A program made the translations under genes and the position numbers. Below, piece by piece: positions 1 through 12,267 of a stretch of 64,000 nucleotides of DNA. The notes beneath the pieces are model-generated. The model was not told the DNA's origin. It was given only the letters and a program-made list of their open reading frames with translations, and ran no database searches. How positions within the stretch are numbered: the stretch's first letter is position 1; every line of letters begins with the position of its first letter. Origin of the DNA: Megachile rotundata (taxonomy: Eukaryota; Arthropoda; Insecta; Hymenoptera; Megachilidae); the NCBI RefSeq assembly GCF_050947335.1, contig NC_134997.1, positions 8,432,001 through 8,496,000 on the forward strand, written 5' to 3'.

Positions 1-197
1 GTCTATTTTGTAGAGTCATATGCATCCATTTTGTGGAGTCAATAGCATCCATCTTGTAGTGTCATGAGTGGCCATTTTGTAGAGTCATAAGCGTCCATTT
101 TGTGGAGTCATAAGCGCCCATTTTGTGGAGTCAAACGCGTCCATCTTGTGAAGTCATACGCGTCTACCTTGTGGAGTCATAAGCCTCCATCTTGACA
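1..197. repeat. 23-bp tandem repeat (cut by window start)
   Basis: About eight copies of a unit containing CCATTTTGTGGAGTCATAA with changes such as CATCTTGTAG. The array continues to the left of the window. Confidence 0.85.
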
Positions 198-1084
198 AAA
201 CTTTCTCGAAGAAAATAAAATAAAAATAAATAAAAAATAAATAAATGTCAACCGTGTGCGACAACTCAAAGTTCCAACGGTGTCCCTAGCCAGCCCCAAA
301 GTCCACAGCCTTCCCTTCAAAGAAGGAAACCCAGACGAAACGCTCCGAAATCTCGAACGGATCATAAAATGGCAAGTAGGAAGTGGAAGCCACAAGAACA
401 TAAGAGAATAATGACAGGCAACATCGTTGACGAAGTGGGCAGCTACCGTGATCATAATTGACGTGCGCGCCGTGTTTCTCGCGGGGCAGTCTGCTTTGGC
501 AAAACGGAGCAAAGAAGTGGCTGGCCAGTGGGCATCGTTTTGCTTCATTTCTTCCTCGGCTGTTCCCAGAGAGTCGTAAAAAAGGCAGTATACTTTCGCG
601 GAGTGGACGCGGGCCGATATATAAATTACACGTCTGATCCCGGGAGCCCCCGAGGAAGGTAACGGTACTCGGACGGCGGAGGGTTTCCGATCTTAGCCTG
701 TGTTTCGACGTCCTTCTCCGGCTGGGATCTTTCCCGGGACACTGAACAGAGAAGAAAATCTGTTTACCAAAGGGAACTCCTTGCTCCGATGGCGGGAGAC
801 GAGGGGAGGGCCCGGGGGAGCCCCGGAGAGCCGTCCGGTTGATCGGCAGCCAAGATTGCGTGGAGTTACGTCAGCATCCTATTGGTACACTCGGGTACGG
901 AGGATTCCTGACGATCGTATGGACTTGAAAATTTATTATATATTATATTTATAAATTTTTAAATTTTTAAATTCTGGACTTTTTAAAATAGTGCACATTT
1001 GGGAGATGTTTCTACATTTTCAAATTTTACAATTGTTTATTTATAGATATGGAAACTGTCATGTTTGTAAAATTCAAAATTATA
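198..1084. other. Spacer, no gene recognised
   Basis: An A-rich run (205-245) is followed by a more GC-rich part (250-930). A minus-strand ORF of 123 codons spans 548-177 with an ATG, but I recognise no domain and codon bias is weak. AT-rich sequence follows from 935. Confidence 0.5.
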
Positions 1085-1435
1085 CAAATCACCAAACCTC
1101 CAAAGTCCCTAAATCCCAAAATCTTCAAAGTCCCCAAATCCCTAAATCCCCAAAACTCCCAATCTCCAAAGTCCCTAAACTCCAAAATCTCCAAAGTCCC
1201 CAAATATCCAAATCCTAAAAACTCTCAATCCTCCAATCTCCAAATCTCCAAAATCCCCAAACTTCCAAAGTCCCCAAATCCCGAAATCTCCAAAGTCCCC
1301 AAACCCCCAAATCCCCAAAACTCTCAATCTCCAAATCTCCAAAATCCCCAAACCTCCAAAGTCCCTAAATCCCAAAACCTCAAAAGTCCCCAAATCCTCA
1401 AATTCCCCTGATCTCAAATTCTAAACTCCCCATCA
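1085..1435. repeat. C-rich tandem array (CCCCAAATC type)
   Basis: Runs of CCCCAAAT and CTCCAAAGT alternate in a loose higher order of about 20-35 bp. The plus strand is almost free of G. ORFs on both strands in this array are artefacts of periodicity. Confidence 0.9.
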
Positions 1436-1520
1436 AATACCCCAACTCTCAACTCTCCCTAAAAGCTGTCATCACTATGTCATCTCTTTTCCTCCATATT
1501 CTTCATATTTTCCTTACGGG

Positions 1521-1548
1521 AGGCAGATTTGCCATTGACTGTACGCGC
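1521..1548 (+). repeat. Dispersed 17-bp core motif, copy 1
   Basis: Contains TTTGCCATTGACTGTAC preceded by GGGAGGCAGA. It lies about 80 bp after the C-rich array ending near 1440. Confidence 0.6.
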
Positions 1549-2314
1549 ATAGGTACACGAGCGGTCGATCAAAGGGACTCGGATTGTGCCGGGGTTTCGT
1601 TTAATGGCCATCCTCGCTTTCAGTCTACTCTCGTCGTCGCGGTTTCGTATGTGAAACCCTGTGCCCCGGACTGTCCAGAAATGGTGCTTCTCCGGGCCTT
1701 TTTTTGCTTCCGGGCTGCGCCATCAGATGCATGTTGCATCGGCCGGCAACGGCCACGTGCACCGGTGTCGCTCGTTAACATTCGTCCAGATCTGCGCCAT
1801 TGTTTTGGGGACTAATTAATGTGGATCGTTTCGGTTTATGAGAATCATTGATCGTTCGTTGCGTTAGTGCATGGTAATTATTGGATGCTCTAAAGAGATT
1901 CAACCAATGAAAGTCAAGCAGTGACAAGTTAACTAGTTTAAACTAGTGGTAACTATTGTAAACATTTTAAGAAATAAGGTGGGGTAGGGTGTAAAGAATT
2001 ATACAGTATCTGTTATTATTGTTAATAATTTATTTTGATGCGTTTATTATAATTTTTGAACTATGTTATTCATGGTGTACATCATATAAGTGGACTACGA
2101 TGATTAATTTATTTCTTCAAAGTTTTTACACAGTCATCTTGCAGAGGACACTGCAGAAGACTGTCAAAGCTGATATAGTATTTTATATCTTATAAAGTTT
2201 GATTTGAAGAGCAATGTTATCAAGGTAGACCAATAGAAGTTCATAGACATTACTAGGATTCAAGTCAGCCATATAGTTTGGGGCTGAGTGACAGAATCAC
2301 ACGATGAGTATAGA
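1549..2314. other. Spacer, no gene recognised
   Basis: A moderately GC-rich part to 1815 carries a 112-codon plus-strand ORF without recognisable features. The rest is AT-rich unique sequence. Confidence 0.5.
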
Positions 2315-2918
2315 CAGTCTATCCAACGCGTAATAATGCAATGCGTGATAATTCTACGCGTACTAATGCAACGTGTGGTAATCCAATGCGTAGTAATCCA
2401 ACGCGTAGTAATCCAGCGCGTGGATATTCAACGCGTAATAATACAACGCGTGGTAATTCTACGCGTAGGAATCTAACGCGTAGTTAACCAACGCGCAGTA
2501 ATGCAACACGTGGATATTCAACGCGTAATAATACAACGCGTGGTAATTCTACGCGTAGGAATTTAACGCGTGGAAATCTAACGCGCAGTTAACCAACGCG
2601 TAGTAATGCAACGCGTGGTAATTCTACGCGTACTAATGCAACGTGTGGTAATCCAATGCGTAGTAATCCAATAGATAGTAATCCGACGTGTAGTAATCTA
2701 ACGCGTAGTAACCCAGCGTGTGAATATCCAACGCGCAGTAATCCAGCGCGTGGATATTCAACGCGTGGTTATCCAACGCGTAGTAATAAAACGCGTGGTA
2801 ATTCTACGCGTAGAAATCTAACGCGTGGAAATCAAACGCGTAGTTAACCAACGCGTAGTAATGCAACGCGTGATAATTCTACGCGTACTAATGCAGCGTC
2901 TGGTAATCTAACGCGTAG
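2315..2918. repeat. 15-bp minisatellite built on ACGCGT
   Basis: About 40 copies of a 15-bp unit, close to ACGCGTAGTAATCCA. Each carries ACGCGT or a one-base variant. The order of variants repeats over longer distances: blocks near 2335 and 2605 are alike, and so are blocks near 2424 and 2512. Because 15 is divisible by three, it reads as a five-residue peptide repeat (TRSNP), which I regard as an artefact. Confidence 0.9.
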
Positions 2919-3010
2919 CAATCAGAGCGCGAGGATTACGCGCGCTCAGTCACTAGGCTCGAAGCTGCCGCTCTCGCGTCTGCGCATGCGCAATCCTCGC
3001 GCTCTGATTG
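2919..3010. mobile_element. 92-bp element with 19-bp perfect inverted repeats (MITE-like)
   Basis: The left arm CAATCAGAGCGCGAGGATT (2919-2937) is the exact complement of 2992-3010. The 54-bp GC-rich centre continues the pairing imperfectly (ACGCGCGC against GCGCATGCGC). It follows the ACGCGT array directly. I see no clear target-site duplication, so it may be a structured RNA or hairpin rather than a transposon. Confidence 0.55.
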
Positions 3011-3955
3011 GTCCGTGTGTTTCCTTAATAATTCAAAAACGAAGCTTCCTACCCTATTTTCGCAAAGGGGAATCTTATTCAGAATCACGTCAGCTATCCC
3101 CAATTGGACATACACTAATTCTAAGATACCCTGTATATCTAACACCTTACTACGAATTGAATATGTGGCAAACACACGGGACAGTGGATAATTTCACTTG
3201 TTGACACAGGAATGAACAGAGTACCTTTTGTCCCGTTCTTACGACCTAACTCTTCGGAACATTTCTTACAGCCGTTTTTGCGAAGGTGTTTCGTTGGCAA
3301 CGAATGCCGTGATGAATTGCTCGGATGAAAGATGGCGGGCCAGCGGGCCATTAGCTGGTTTTCATCGGCCGCGTCTTGCGGCGAAGCGTATTTATGTGTC
3401 TCATTGTTCCTGTGGAGAAGACAATTGTATACGAAAATGCAGCTGTGTCAAGTGCATAATATAAGGTAACGGTAACGACGAAGGAAACGCGACCACGTTG
3501 CGCGAACAATGAGCCGATTCGTAGTAGTGGCGCGATCATAAATGTCCCGCCATTTTTGTTCACCGGTGGCCGATGTTATATATGGCCGACCACCGATAGC
3601 GATAAATTTTATTCCGTTCGTTGTCCTCTCTGATGCCGCTATCGTGAGCCGTGAGAAATCATTTGCGAGATTCTATTGATTTCTACGGATTTCTCGATCT
3701 AGGAGACGTGGGAAGCGTGAAAAAGATGGGTTCGTTCTGATCGTATCGTGAGATCGTTTCGAATAATATATTCAGGGGAATTATATCTGAAAGGTATAAA
3801 TCTTGCAATCAAATCTAATGATCCAATTATTGGGGAGACGCCTGGAAGAGAGGTTGCTAAATCTTCTTGGGTACTGTTGGCTAATGTACTCCATTTTTTA
3901 TTCACATTGGTCATTTTCATTATGAAGGGTTTTTAAATTTTAAGCTATGAGATTT
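3011..3955. other. Spacer, no gene recognised
   Basis: Unique sequence with moderately GC-rich parts. Several overlapping ORFs of 60-80 codons on both strands show no domain. Confidence 0.5.
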
Positions 3956-4500
3956 TCAAGCTTTCGTATTTTTGACACTTTTGGAATTTTTGGAACATTT
4001 GGAAATTTGGAGATTTGGAGATATGGGATTTGAGGATTTAGGGATTTAGGGATTTAGGGATTTAGGGATTTAGGGATTTAAGGATTTAAGGATTTAGGGA
4101 TTTAGGGATTTAGGGACTTAGAGACTTAGGGATCGGGGATTTAGGGATCGGGGATTTAGGATCGGGGATTTAGGGATCGGGGATTTAGGGATCGGGGATT
4201 TAGGGATCGGGGAGTTAGAGATCGGGGATTTAGGGATCAAGGATTTAGGAATCGGGTATTTAGGGATCGGGGATTTAGGGATCGAGGATTTAGGGATCGG
4301 GGATTTAGGGATCGGGGATTTAGGGATCGGGGATTTGTGGAACGGGGATTTAGGGATTGGGGATTTGGAAATTCGGTTATTTGGAAAATTGGAGATTTGG
4401 AGATTTGGAGATTTGAAGATCCGAAGACTTGGAGATTTGGAAATTTGCAAACCTAGAGATTTGGAGATTTGTACATTTGGAGATTAGTACATTCAGACAT
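3956..4500. repeat. G-rich array: TTTAGGGA, then 15-bp TTTAGGGATCGGGGA
   Basis: Begins with TTTGGAGA units, passes to about ten TTTAGGGA units (4025-4130), then to about 15 units of TTTAGGGATCGGGGA (4130-4350), then back to TTTGGAGA. It ends in decayed copies. Confidence 0.9.
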
Positions 4501-4571
4501 TTGAAAATTTTAAAATAAAAAAATTTGTAAATTTGAAAATGTCTCAAATCTCAAAATGAACAAATTCATCC

Positions 4572-4982
4572 CTAATAACACTTGGTAATCTCAAAAATTT
4601 TTAGGCCATAAATCTCGAAATCACACTCCGGTAATACCACAAGTACACATGTACTACGAATGATACCTAATACTCCCTTCATAACTGTGCGCAAAATCTC
4701 CGCTAATAACATCCCTAAAGGCGATGACACATTCCACAACCCAAACGTCTTTTCCACATTACCCACATATTCCGTTGCTCGGCGGTAAATCGATAATGTC
4801 GGCAAATTTCTCCATACCGCGTGAAAACATAGCCAGATAACGGTCGTGCAGATACGGCGTACCACGGTTCCAGCGAGCGCAGCGCCACTCGTGGTCACGG
4901 CTTTCCCAACATTACGTTCGATTCTCAATTGCCGTATAAAATGAGACTTAGAATGTGTAACGGGTTGATAATGATGCTGCAT
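4572..4982 (-). CDS. Hypothetical 136-codon ORF, doubtful
   Basis: The frame starts with ATG (4982-4980) and runs to a stop. The product is hydrophobic in the middle (a stretch around TTVIWLCFHAVW) and again near the end (MKGVLGIIRSTCVLVVLPE). I recognise no family and see no splice-supported neighbour. It is longer than most chance ORFs in this AT-rich window, but codon choice is not strongly biased and no homologue can be checked here. Confidence 0.18.
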   Translation of the reverse strand: MQHHYQPVTHSKSHFIRQLRIERNVGKAVTTSGAALAGTVVRRICTTVIWLCFHAVWRNLPTLSIYRRATEYVGNVEKTFGLWNVSSPLGMLLAEILRTVMKGVLGIIRSTCVLVVLPECDFEIYGLKIFEITKCY

Positions 4983-5211
4983 GTTCAGCTGGTAACTCGT
5001 TACAAGGATGCAATTATCGATTTTGCTGTTTGACGAACGAGTCTGATGCGTTATTGAATGAATTTCGATTCGCTACCGGTAATAACTCTTCGGTCGTCCA
5101 TTTTGCTTGGTAGGTGCTGTTTAATGGACGTCCGAACGTCCACCTTAAACGTTCTGGGAATGAATTTCATTTTCGCACGTCTTATTGCGCGTTCGGAACT
5201 AAATACCGGTA
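4983..5211. other. Spacer, no gene recognised
   Basis: Unique sequence with nothing identified. Confidence 0.5.
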
Positions 5212-5950
5212 ATGATGCATGATTACATATGTGTACATGTTGCTACATGTGTGCAATGATGTGGGAAATAAGTTTATTCTGATGATAGAGTGATAGTGAG
5301 AAATAAGTTTAGACTTACTGATAAAGTATGCTGAGAATTAAATATGTGGTTAAAGAGGATCACATGTGATCACATATGTGCAATGGTGTGGGAAATGAAT
5401 TCATACTGATGATAATTAAATTGATACTGATAAATAAGTTTATAGTCACTGATAGAGTATGCTGAAAATTACATATGTGGTCGCAGAGGATCACATGTGA
5501 CCACATATGTGCAATGATGTGGGAAATGAATTCATACTGATGATAATTTAATTGACACTGATAAATAAGTTTATAGTCACTGATAAAGTATGCTGAAAAT
5601 TACATATGTGGTCGCAGAGGATCACATGTGATCACATGTGTGCAATGATGTGTGAAATGAATTCATACTGATAATTAAATTGAAACTGATAAATAAGTCT
5701 ACAGCCACTGATAAAATATGCTGAAAATTACACATGTGGTCGCAGAGGATCACATGTGATCACATATGTGCAGTGGTGTGGGAAATGAATTCATACTGAT
5801 GATAATTAAATTGACACTGATAAATAAGTTTATAGTTACTGATAAAGTATGTTGTACATTACATATGTGGTCACATAGGACCATATGTGAACACACATGT
5901 GCAATGACGTAGGAAATCATACTAATGATAAATTGATACTTATCGACAAT
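5212..5950. repeat. 130-bp satellite, about six copies, with palindromic head
   Basis: Markers CGCAGAGGATCACATG or variants recur at about 5350, 5481, 5612, 5740 and 5871, giving 128-131 bp spacing, with a decayed first copy from 5212. Each unit begins with a palindromic part, TCACATGTGA next to CACATATGTG, followed by an AT-rich body with two GATAAATAAGT-like phrases. Confidence 0.9.
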
Positions 5951-6539
5951 AAATATCTCATCCAACAAAATTTGGAAATGACCTGGAATAACGTGTATGA
6001 AGCAATTAGGAAAGCAAGCTTAAGCAATGATCGTTAGCTCATCGTTACCCAACAAAGTTTGCGAATACAATTAGATAGAGAACAATGGACCGCAACTGGA
6101 GCAATGATAACGATAGCAGTTTCGCTACAGTTCTCGCAGCGTTGCGTAAACCGTCAGCAGATTTCGCACGAGTCATCAGCAAGATGAAAGGAATCTGATG
6201 AAACAAAAGTGACTGGAGACCAGACTCATGAGAAATGTGAAAGCTGTACCAGCATCGTAGGTGTAACCTGTCTCACGCATGATCCTCGTGTTTGCAGCTA
6301 CTGTCAAGGTACATTTGTGCTTGATAACCAGAAATGAAATAAATTGAGGAAACGTTGAATTACTGTTCTTTCTACCATTCATAACTACTGAAAAAATCTC
6401 TGTCGTAATATTTCATTGTATGGGCTGAAAGTTAACTGAAGCTTTTAGGCTAAGGTACAAAGGTGTCTTTCGTGTGGAGTTTCAGGTATTACAGTTTGTA
6501 TGTACGGTGTCTATTCCTTGATATAAGATACGTTAAGGA
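5951..6539. other. Spacer, no gene recognised
   Basis: Unique sequence. A short minus-strand ORF (6382-6176, 68 codons) has no recognisable domain. Confidence 0.5.
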
Positions 6540-6925
6540 AATTGGAATTTGGGAGATTAAGGATTTGAGAGATTGGGATTTGGGAAATTGGGATTTGGGA
6601 AATTGGGATTTGGGAAATTGGGATTTGGGAAATTGGGATTTGGGAAATTGGGATTTGGGAAATTGGGATTTGGGAAATTGGGATTTGGGAAATTGGGAAA
6701 CTAGGAAATTGGAAAACTGGGAAAATGGGGAAACTGAGAAATTGGGATTTGGGGATTTGGGAATTTGGGAAACTGGGTAATTGGGAAATTGGGAAATTGT
6801 CCAATGGGAAAATAGGGAAATTGGAAAATTGGGAAGTTGGAAAAGTGAAAAATTGGAGAATTTCCAAGCTAGAAAATTGAAACCTTGAAAACTTGGAAAA
6901 ATATGAAATCGGAAAGTTGGACATT
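6540..6925. repeat. G-rich array, 15-bp TGGGATTTGGGAAAT then decayed
   Basis: About nine nearly perfect 15-bp units (6565-6695) are followed by a looser AAATTGGGAAAC type to 6925. It is the mirror in strand of the C-rich array that begins near 7480. Confidence 0.9.
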
Positions 6926-7479
6926 GCCGTTCGACATATTCCCGTACTAATTCCATGATGCCTCATCAGAATCTAAATGCGATTAAATGCAGCCCCTAAT
7001 CCTCCGGTCGCACGTTATCGCGCGGATCAAAGTATTATGCTGATGATCGTAAATTATTATAATAGGATGGCTGGTGATCATAAGTTTGTGAATTCACCAC
7101 GATCAGCGTGGGGACCGATCGTTTATTTATCGAGCATGTGTAACACGCTAAAACAACGTTCTTGTATACGCATCATTCTGTGGAGATAATGTCGACTGCA
7201 TGGTCAATAACCGATCAGCGTAATGAATGTCCACGAATCGAGAAAACGGTTATCGTTCGTGGTGCCGTTGGAGGAAACGATATGTGATGTGGAAGTAATT
7301 CGTTAGGTGGAGCAGGTAATATCAAAGGGTTTCAGAGTTTGCTTTTCCTTTTATTAGAACACTGGTTCTGTTATGTTCATTGGCGTGCATAGTAAAAGTT
7401 TGTAGTTCATTTTCTAACTTTAGTTTGTGGTTGTAGGTTTTGGGAATGTAAATTGATATTTGTGGAATCGTTAGATAAT
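6926..7479. other. Spacer between oppositely oriented arrays
   Basis: Unique, partly GC-rich sequence of about 550 bp with no gene recognised. Confidence 0.5.
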
Positions 7480-8135
7480 TTCCATATTTGCCAATTTCCC
7501 AATTTCCCAATTTTCCAATTTTCCAATTTTCCAATTTTCCAATTTTCCAGTTTTCCAGTTTTCCAGTTTTCCAGTTTTCCACTTTCCCAACTTCCCACTT
7601 TCTCACTTTTCTACTTTTCCAGTTTTTCAATTTTCCAATTTTCCAATTTCCCAATTTCCCAGTTTCCCACTTCCCCCCTTTCCCAAATCCCAATTTTCCA
7701 ATTTCACAATTTCCCAGTTCTCCACTTTCTCCCTTTCCCAAATCCCTATTTCTCAGTTTCCCAATTTCCCAATTTTCCACTTTCCCCTTTCCCAAATCAC
7801 AATTTCCCAATTCCCAATTTCCCAATTTCCCAAATCCCAATTTTCCAATTTCCCAAATCCTAACCTCTCAAATGCCAACCTTTCAAGTGCCAGTCTCTCA
7901 AATTCTTAATCTCCGAAGTCCCAATTTTCCAAATCCACAAATCTCCAATTTTCCAAATTCTCAAATTTGTAATTTAGTAATCCCTAAATCTTTAAATTCC
8001 ATGTCACTAAAATCAGCAAAAACCCAAATCCCCTAACTTTCAATTCCTCATTTAGAAAATCTCCAAACCTCCTACCTTCCAGTTCGGAAATCCTCAAGTC
8101 CCCAAATCTACCAATTCTCAAACTTCCAAACGTCC
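7480..8135. repeat. C-rich array (CCAATTTT, CCCAATTT types)
   Basis: Perfect CCAATTTT units (7498-7560) and CCAGTTTT units lead into mixed CCCAAATC units and decay toward 8135. ORFs up to 182 codons here are repeat artefacts. Confidence 0.9.
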
Positions 8136-9175
8136 AAACCTTCATTCCCAAATCTTCAAATACTCGCTTGTGCATCGTACATGATCCACCATAATACCAT
8201 CATGTACCTCCATATAATATCATCCCACCGCGCGCAAAAATGTTAACTACGCCACTGGTTCTTCTCCAGTACCAGAAGGTTGTCTGATAGAGGCAGTTCT
8301 TCACTTCCGCCGATGGATTACACGCTAAATTGTTGAAGATCGGTTTTACCGTTAATCACAAATAGATTATTGTCCGGTAGCTCGAAGGTTCAATGCCATA
8401 ATGCCTATCATTCCGTAGTCGTCGTTTCAGTTTGTTTCATTTTCTTCGATGAATGGACAGATATTTTCGTTGATAAACGACCACGAGGAAGTGCAGTTTG
8501 CGGATTCCTTAGAGATGGTTACTCTTCAAATGTCAATTCGATGGCTTGTAATAAATTTATAACTTGCTATTCAGTTGGGTTATTTTATTCATGTGATATT
8601 CTCTGAACATATTCATCAAATTATATTAGAAATATAGCAGAAGGCATTGTATCTAAGCGACCATTTGAGGAGCCACTATTTCAAGTTTGAATATCTCAGG
8701 CTTCCTTAAGAAGCTACAGCTGTTTAATTCAAATTGTTTATTTAAGTTTGGTAACTTTGGAGTTTATGACTTTGGGACTAATGTTGACTTATGTCAATTG
8801 TATCCTTTGATATGCATTATCTTCTGCCTCATGTATATGACCATCTATCCCTAGTAGACAAATCAGAAGTGAGTTGGTAGATTGACCTATGCATCCATCC
8901 CTAATAGAGCCATTTCAAATTTGTCTGAGTACTTCGCAAAAACATCTGATGTGCAATTTGTAGATTCAGGGTCTTAGGTTAGGTTTGTACCTTACGTTGA
9001 AAGAGTGAACCTTGTGAATTTTGACAATTACTAAAAATGTGGGCACCACATTATATGCAACCTTGACATCACATGTCTACTACTTCACCTACTCAACTCT
9101 GTTTAATAGCCAAATAGTCAAATAGCCCACATCATATCAACCTTGACGTCACATGTCTACTACTCCTTCACCTCC
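8136..9175. other. Spacer, no gene recognised
   Basis: Unique AT-rich sequence. A phrase containing TTGACATCACATGTCTACTAC occurs twice, near 9062 and 9142, so there is a local duplication of about 80 bp before the next array. Confidence 0.5.
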
Positions 9176-9505
9176 TCAATTCTGTCAAATAGCCAAATAG
9201 TCAAATAGCCACGTAGCCAAATAGTTAAATAGCCAAATAGCTAAATAGCCAGATAGCCAAATAGCCAAATAGTTAAATAGCCAAATAGCTAAATAGTGAA
9301 ACAACTAAATAGCCAAGTGAAATAGTGAAATAATGAAATAGTCAAATAGTGAAATAGTCAAACAGTGAAATAGTCAAATAGTTAAATAGTTAACTAGTCA
9401 ACTAGTCAACTAGTCAACTAGTCAAATTGTCAAATAGTCAAATAGTCAAACAGTCAAATAGTCAAATAGTCAAACAGTCAAACATCCAAATATCCAAATA
9501 ACCAA
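9176..9505. repeat. 8-bp array AAATAGTC / AAATAGCC
   Basis: About 40 units. The left half is mostly AAATAGCC, the right half AAATAGTC, with a short run of ACTAGTCA near 9392-9422. Confidence 0.9.
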
Positions 9506-10344
9506 ATGTTAGGTACAAAAATGATGCCTCAAAGTGCAGATATTTTCCCACATTCCCTCGAAGACCGATTGTTTATCAAAGAGCATTGCTGTCCCCGGTA
9601 CATTCGTCTTGCAATGGTCATCAAGTACCCGCTCGCTCATACCCCGTATTACCGATCCTTTAACGACGACTATAAGTCATCGATACTTTATCGGTAATCG
9701 TTAGTAGCATCTCTGCAAACATCCAGCGACCCACGATCCGGCCATGAATCCTCGTCGCGAGTCGGGCTGTCGGACTCGCGGAATGAAGTGTTGCTTTCGT
9801 GAATGAAGCAGTTTACGCTGGACACGATATCGCTTACAGCGACAATTTAGCGCCGCTAGTTAGAATTATGCGCGAAACCGAATACTGGCGATCATATTAC
9901 GCGATCGCGGGATTTATAGGCCAGCGGAGGATCCACGGGCCAGCATCGATGGCCAGCCCACTGAGCGCGAATTAAGTTTCCCGGCAATACGAGACGCGGA
10001 CATTCAAGGTCGTAATTTCACCGTATCTTTCTACTCTATTACGGAGTTCTCATGAACTCTAACTGGACTTCCTGTTGCTTTGTCCATCGATCATCTCGCG
10101 CGTCTGTTCCTTCCTTCTTCGTGGGACTCGATTCTTCTGAGTTCGAAACCCACGACTCATGTTACGCTTCAGTGGAAAGCTTCGCTAATCAGTTTCCCGG
10201 GAGGATGATTTAATTCCCGCACACGACGGTCTGCTAATTGGCTGGTACTTTTGGTTGATCTACTACGGTTTGATGGAGACGGGTTCAGATTTTAAGGCTT
10301 AATTGATGAATGATGGGACCAAAGTTAGGTATCATTTGAGAGGA
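9506..10344. other. GC-richer spacer, no gene recognised
   Basis: Contains a dense patch of CG dinucleotides (9700-10020). Short ORFs only. Confidence 0.5.
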
Positions 10345-10880
10345 ACTTTAGGAGGATCTGGATCTCCCTGGCTCCTTCTGGATCTCCCTCGTTTCTTCTG
10401 ACTCTTACTGGCTCCTCATGGATCTCCCTGGATCTTGCTGCCTCCTCCTGGATCTCCCTTGTTTCTTCCGACTCTTCCTTGCTCCTCATGGATCTCGCTG
10501 GTTCTGGTTCTTCCTAGCTCCTTCTGAATTTCTCTGGGTATCCCTGAGTCATCTTGAATCTTTCTGAACTTTCCTGAGGCTTTTTGGTTGCTTCTAGCTC
10601 CTCCTTGATCTCCTTGGATCTCCTTGGATCTCCCTGGCTCCCCCTGGCTCCTTCTGGATCTCCCTGGATCTCTCTGGCTCCTCTTGGATCTCCTTGGATC
10701 TCCCTGGCTCCTGGATCTCCCTGGATCTCCCTAGCTCCTCCTGAATCTCCTTGGATCTCCCTGGCTCCTCCTGAATCTCCTTGGATCTCCCTGGATCTCC
10801 CTAACTCCTCCTGACTCCTCCTGGCTCTCCCTACCTCTTCCTAGCTCCTCCTGATTTTTTCTGTCTCTCCTCGTCTCTCC
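10345..10880. repeat. Minisatellite of GATCTCCCTG and GCTCCTCCTG units
   Basis: 10-bp units such as GATCTCCCTG and GCTCCTTCTG alternate. The best conserved part is 10600-10800. The peptide read from it (repeats of SPWISLAP) is an artefact. Confidence 0.85.
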
Positions 10881-12267
10881 CTGGTTCCACTATCCATTTG
10901 CTAACTCTTCGATTACATTTAGCCCCATCCTCAGCTTCTTAACTCATTTTGTGCCACATCATCCAACTTCAAATTATCAACGAGCATATTTCTAATCACA
11001 ACACCAATATTGTACCTTACTATCATATTGAGTCGACGTAAATAATCACATTGGTCCATCTGACCCACTCCATAGTTAAACATTCTAGTTGTACTAGATA
11101 CATTCTAAATTGTACTAGGTCGATATCTAACACGATTAGCATCACATGAAACGAATCTATACTTCCAAGAATTGTTTGCAGATGGCACCACCAGAAAGCC
11201 ACATTAAATTTGCAAAATGAAATTTAGAATTTCTATTATTTTCACACTGTAGATTACAGATAAATATTAAGTTTGATCTGTTATTGCTTTCATTCCTTTC
11301 AATAATGGATTTGCCCCACTTTCAAAATCGTCGTTTCATTGGACTACAAATTGGTTGATACTTGTCTTCCTCCTACAAAACAGGAGAAAGTAATGTCGCT
11401 GTGTCACGCGTACGACGGTTTTATTGTTGAATATTAAGTTCGCGTGTAGCACAGTTTTCTAAGATAGTAGGTAATAGCTTGATGGAAGTTTCCATGCTAT
11501 TGTTTACATCATCTTATCAAGCGTGTCTTCGTCCACTTTCTCTAAAAATCAGATAGCTCACAATTAAATAGTATTGTAATTCTATGTGGAACATTCTCTA
11601 TTCTTTCAAACGTATGTCATTAATAGAAACTTTAAAATTCAAATAAATTTCAAAGAATTACAAAATCTATGGATTTTTCATTGTTTGGCCAAAAAGTTTG
11701 ACATTTTCTGAATAAATATTATATCACAAGTTTAAAAAGACACAACAAAAATTTTATTAATATTCTTTTTTCTTATTTTTATTTAAAATATTTATTGAAG
11801 TATGATAATAGAATATTTAAAACAGAGTTAATTTATGTAAAAAGTAAAATTAACAGAATAAGTATGAAATGTAAAGCAACTATATGATATTGAGTAAATA
11901 AATGTAGCAAGATTACTATAAGTAAAAAAGTATTATACATACTAAAAAAGTTTTGTTACTTATAATATTATAATAGACTTATTTCTATTTTTCAATGAAT
12001 AATGTTATGCAAAAGTACATTCTGCGACAGTTACGTTATTTCGTGACCACCTTGAACATTGACTGACTGATTTCAGGCCAACAGTTGGCCCAATTTTTCA
12101 TGTCGGATATCGTAGAACAAGTCACAGAACAGCGAAACGACACCGATGCTCATGTATCTCCTCATTTGTCATTCGGAAGAACATGCTCAGAATAATAAAG
12201 ATGTCTAAATGTGACAAGTGAAAAAGAAAGATTGAATAATTATGTTGACCTTACGTCAAAACTATAT
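10881..12267. other. AT-rich spacer, no gene recognised
   Basis: Very AT-rich between 11580 and 12000. No ORF above 60 codons. Confidence 0.6.

Noticed and set aside
4025..4130. TTTAGGG-like units as a telomere
   Set aside because: The unit is 8 bp (TTTAGGGA), soon turns into a 15-bp unit and stands inside unique sequence. The TTAGGTTAGGTTAGG run near 15803 is also too short.
5212..5950. CRISPR-like regular spacing
   Set aside because: The whole 130-bp unit is repeated with no unique spacers, and the window is eukaryotic.
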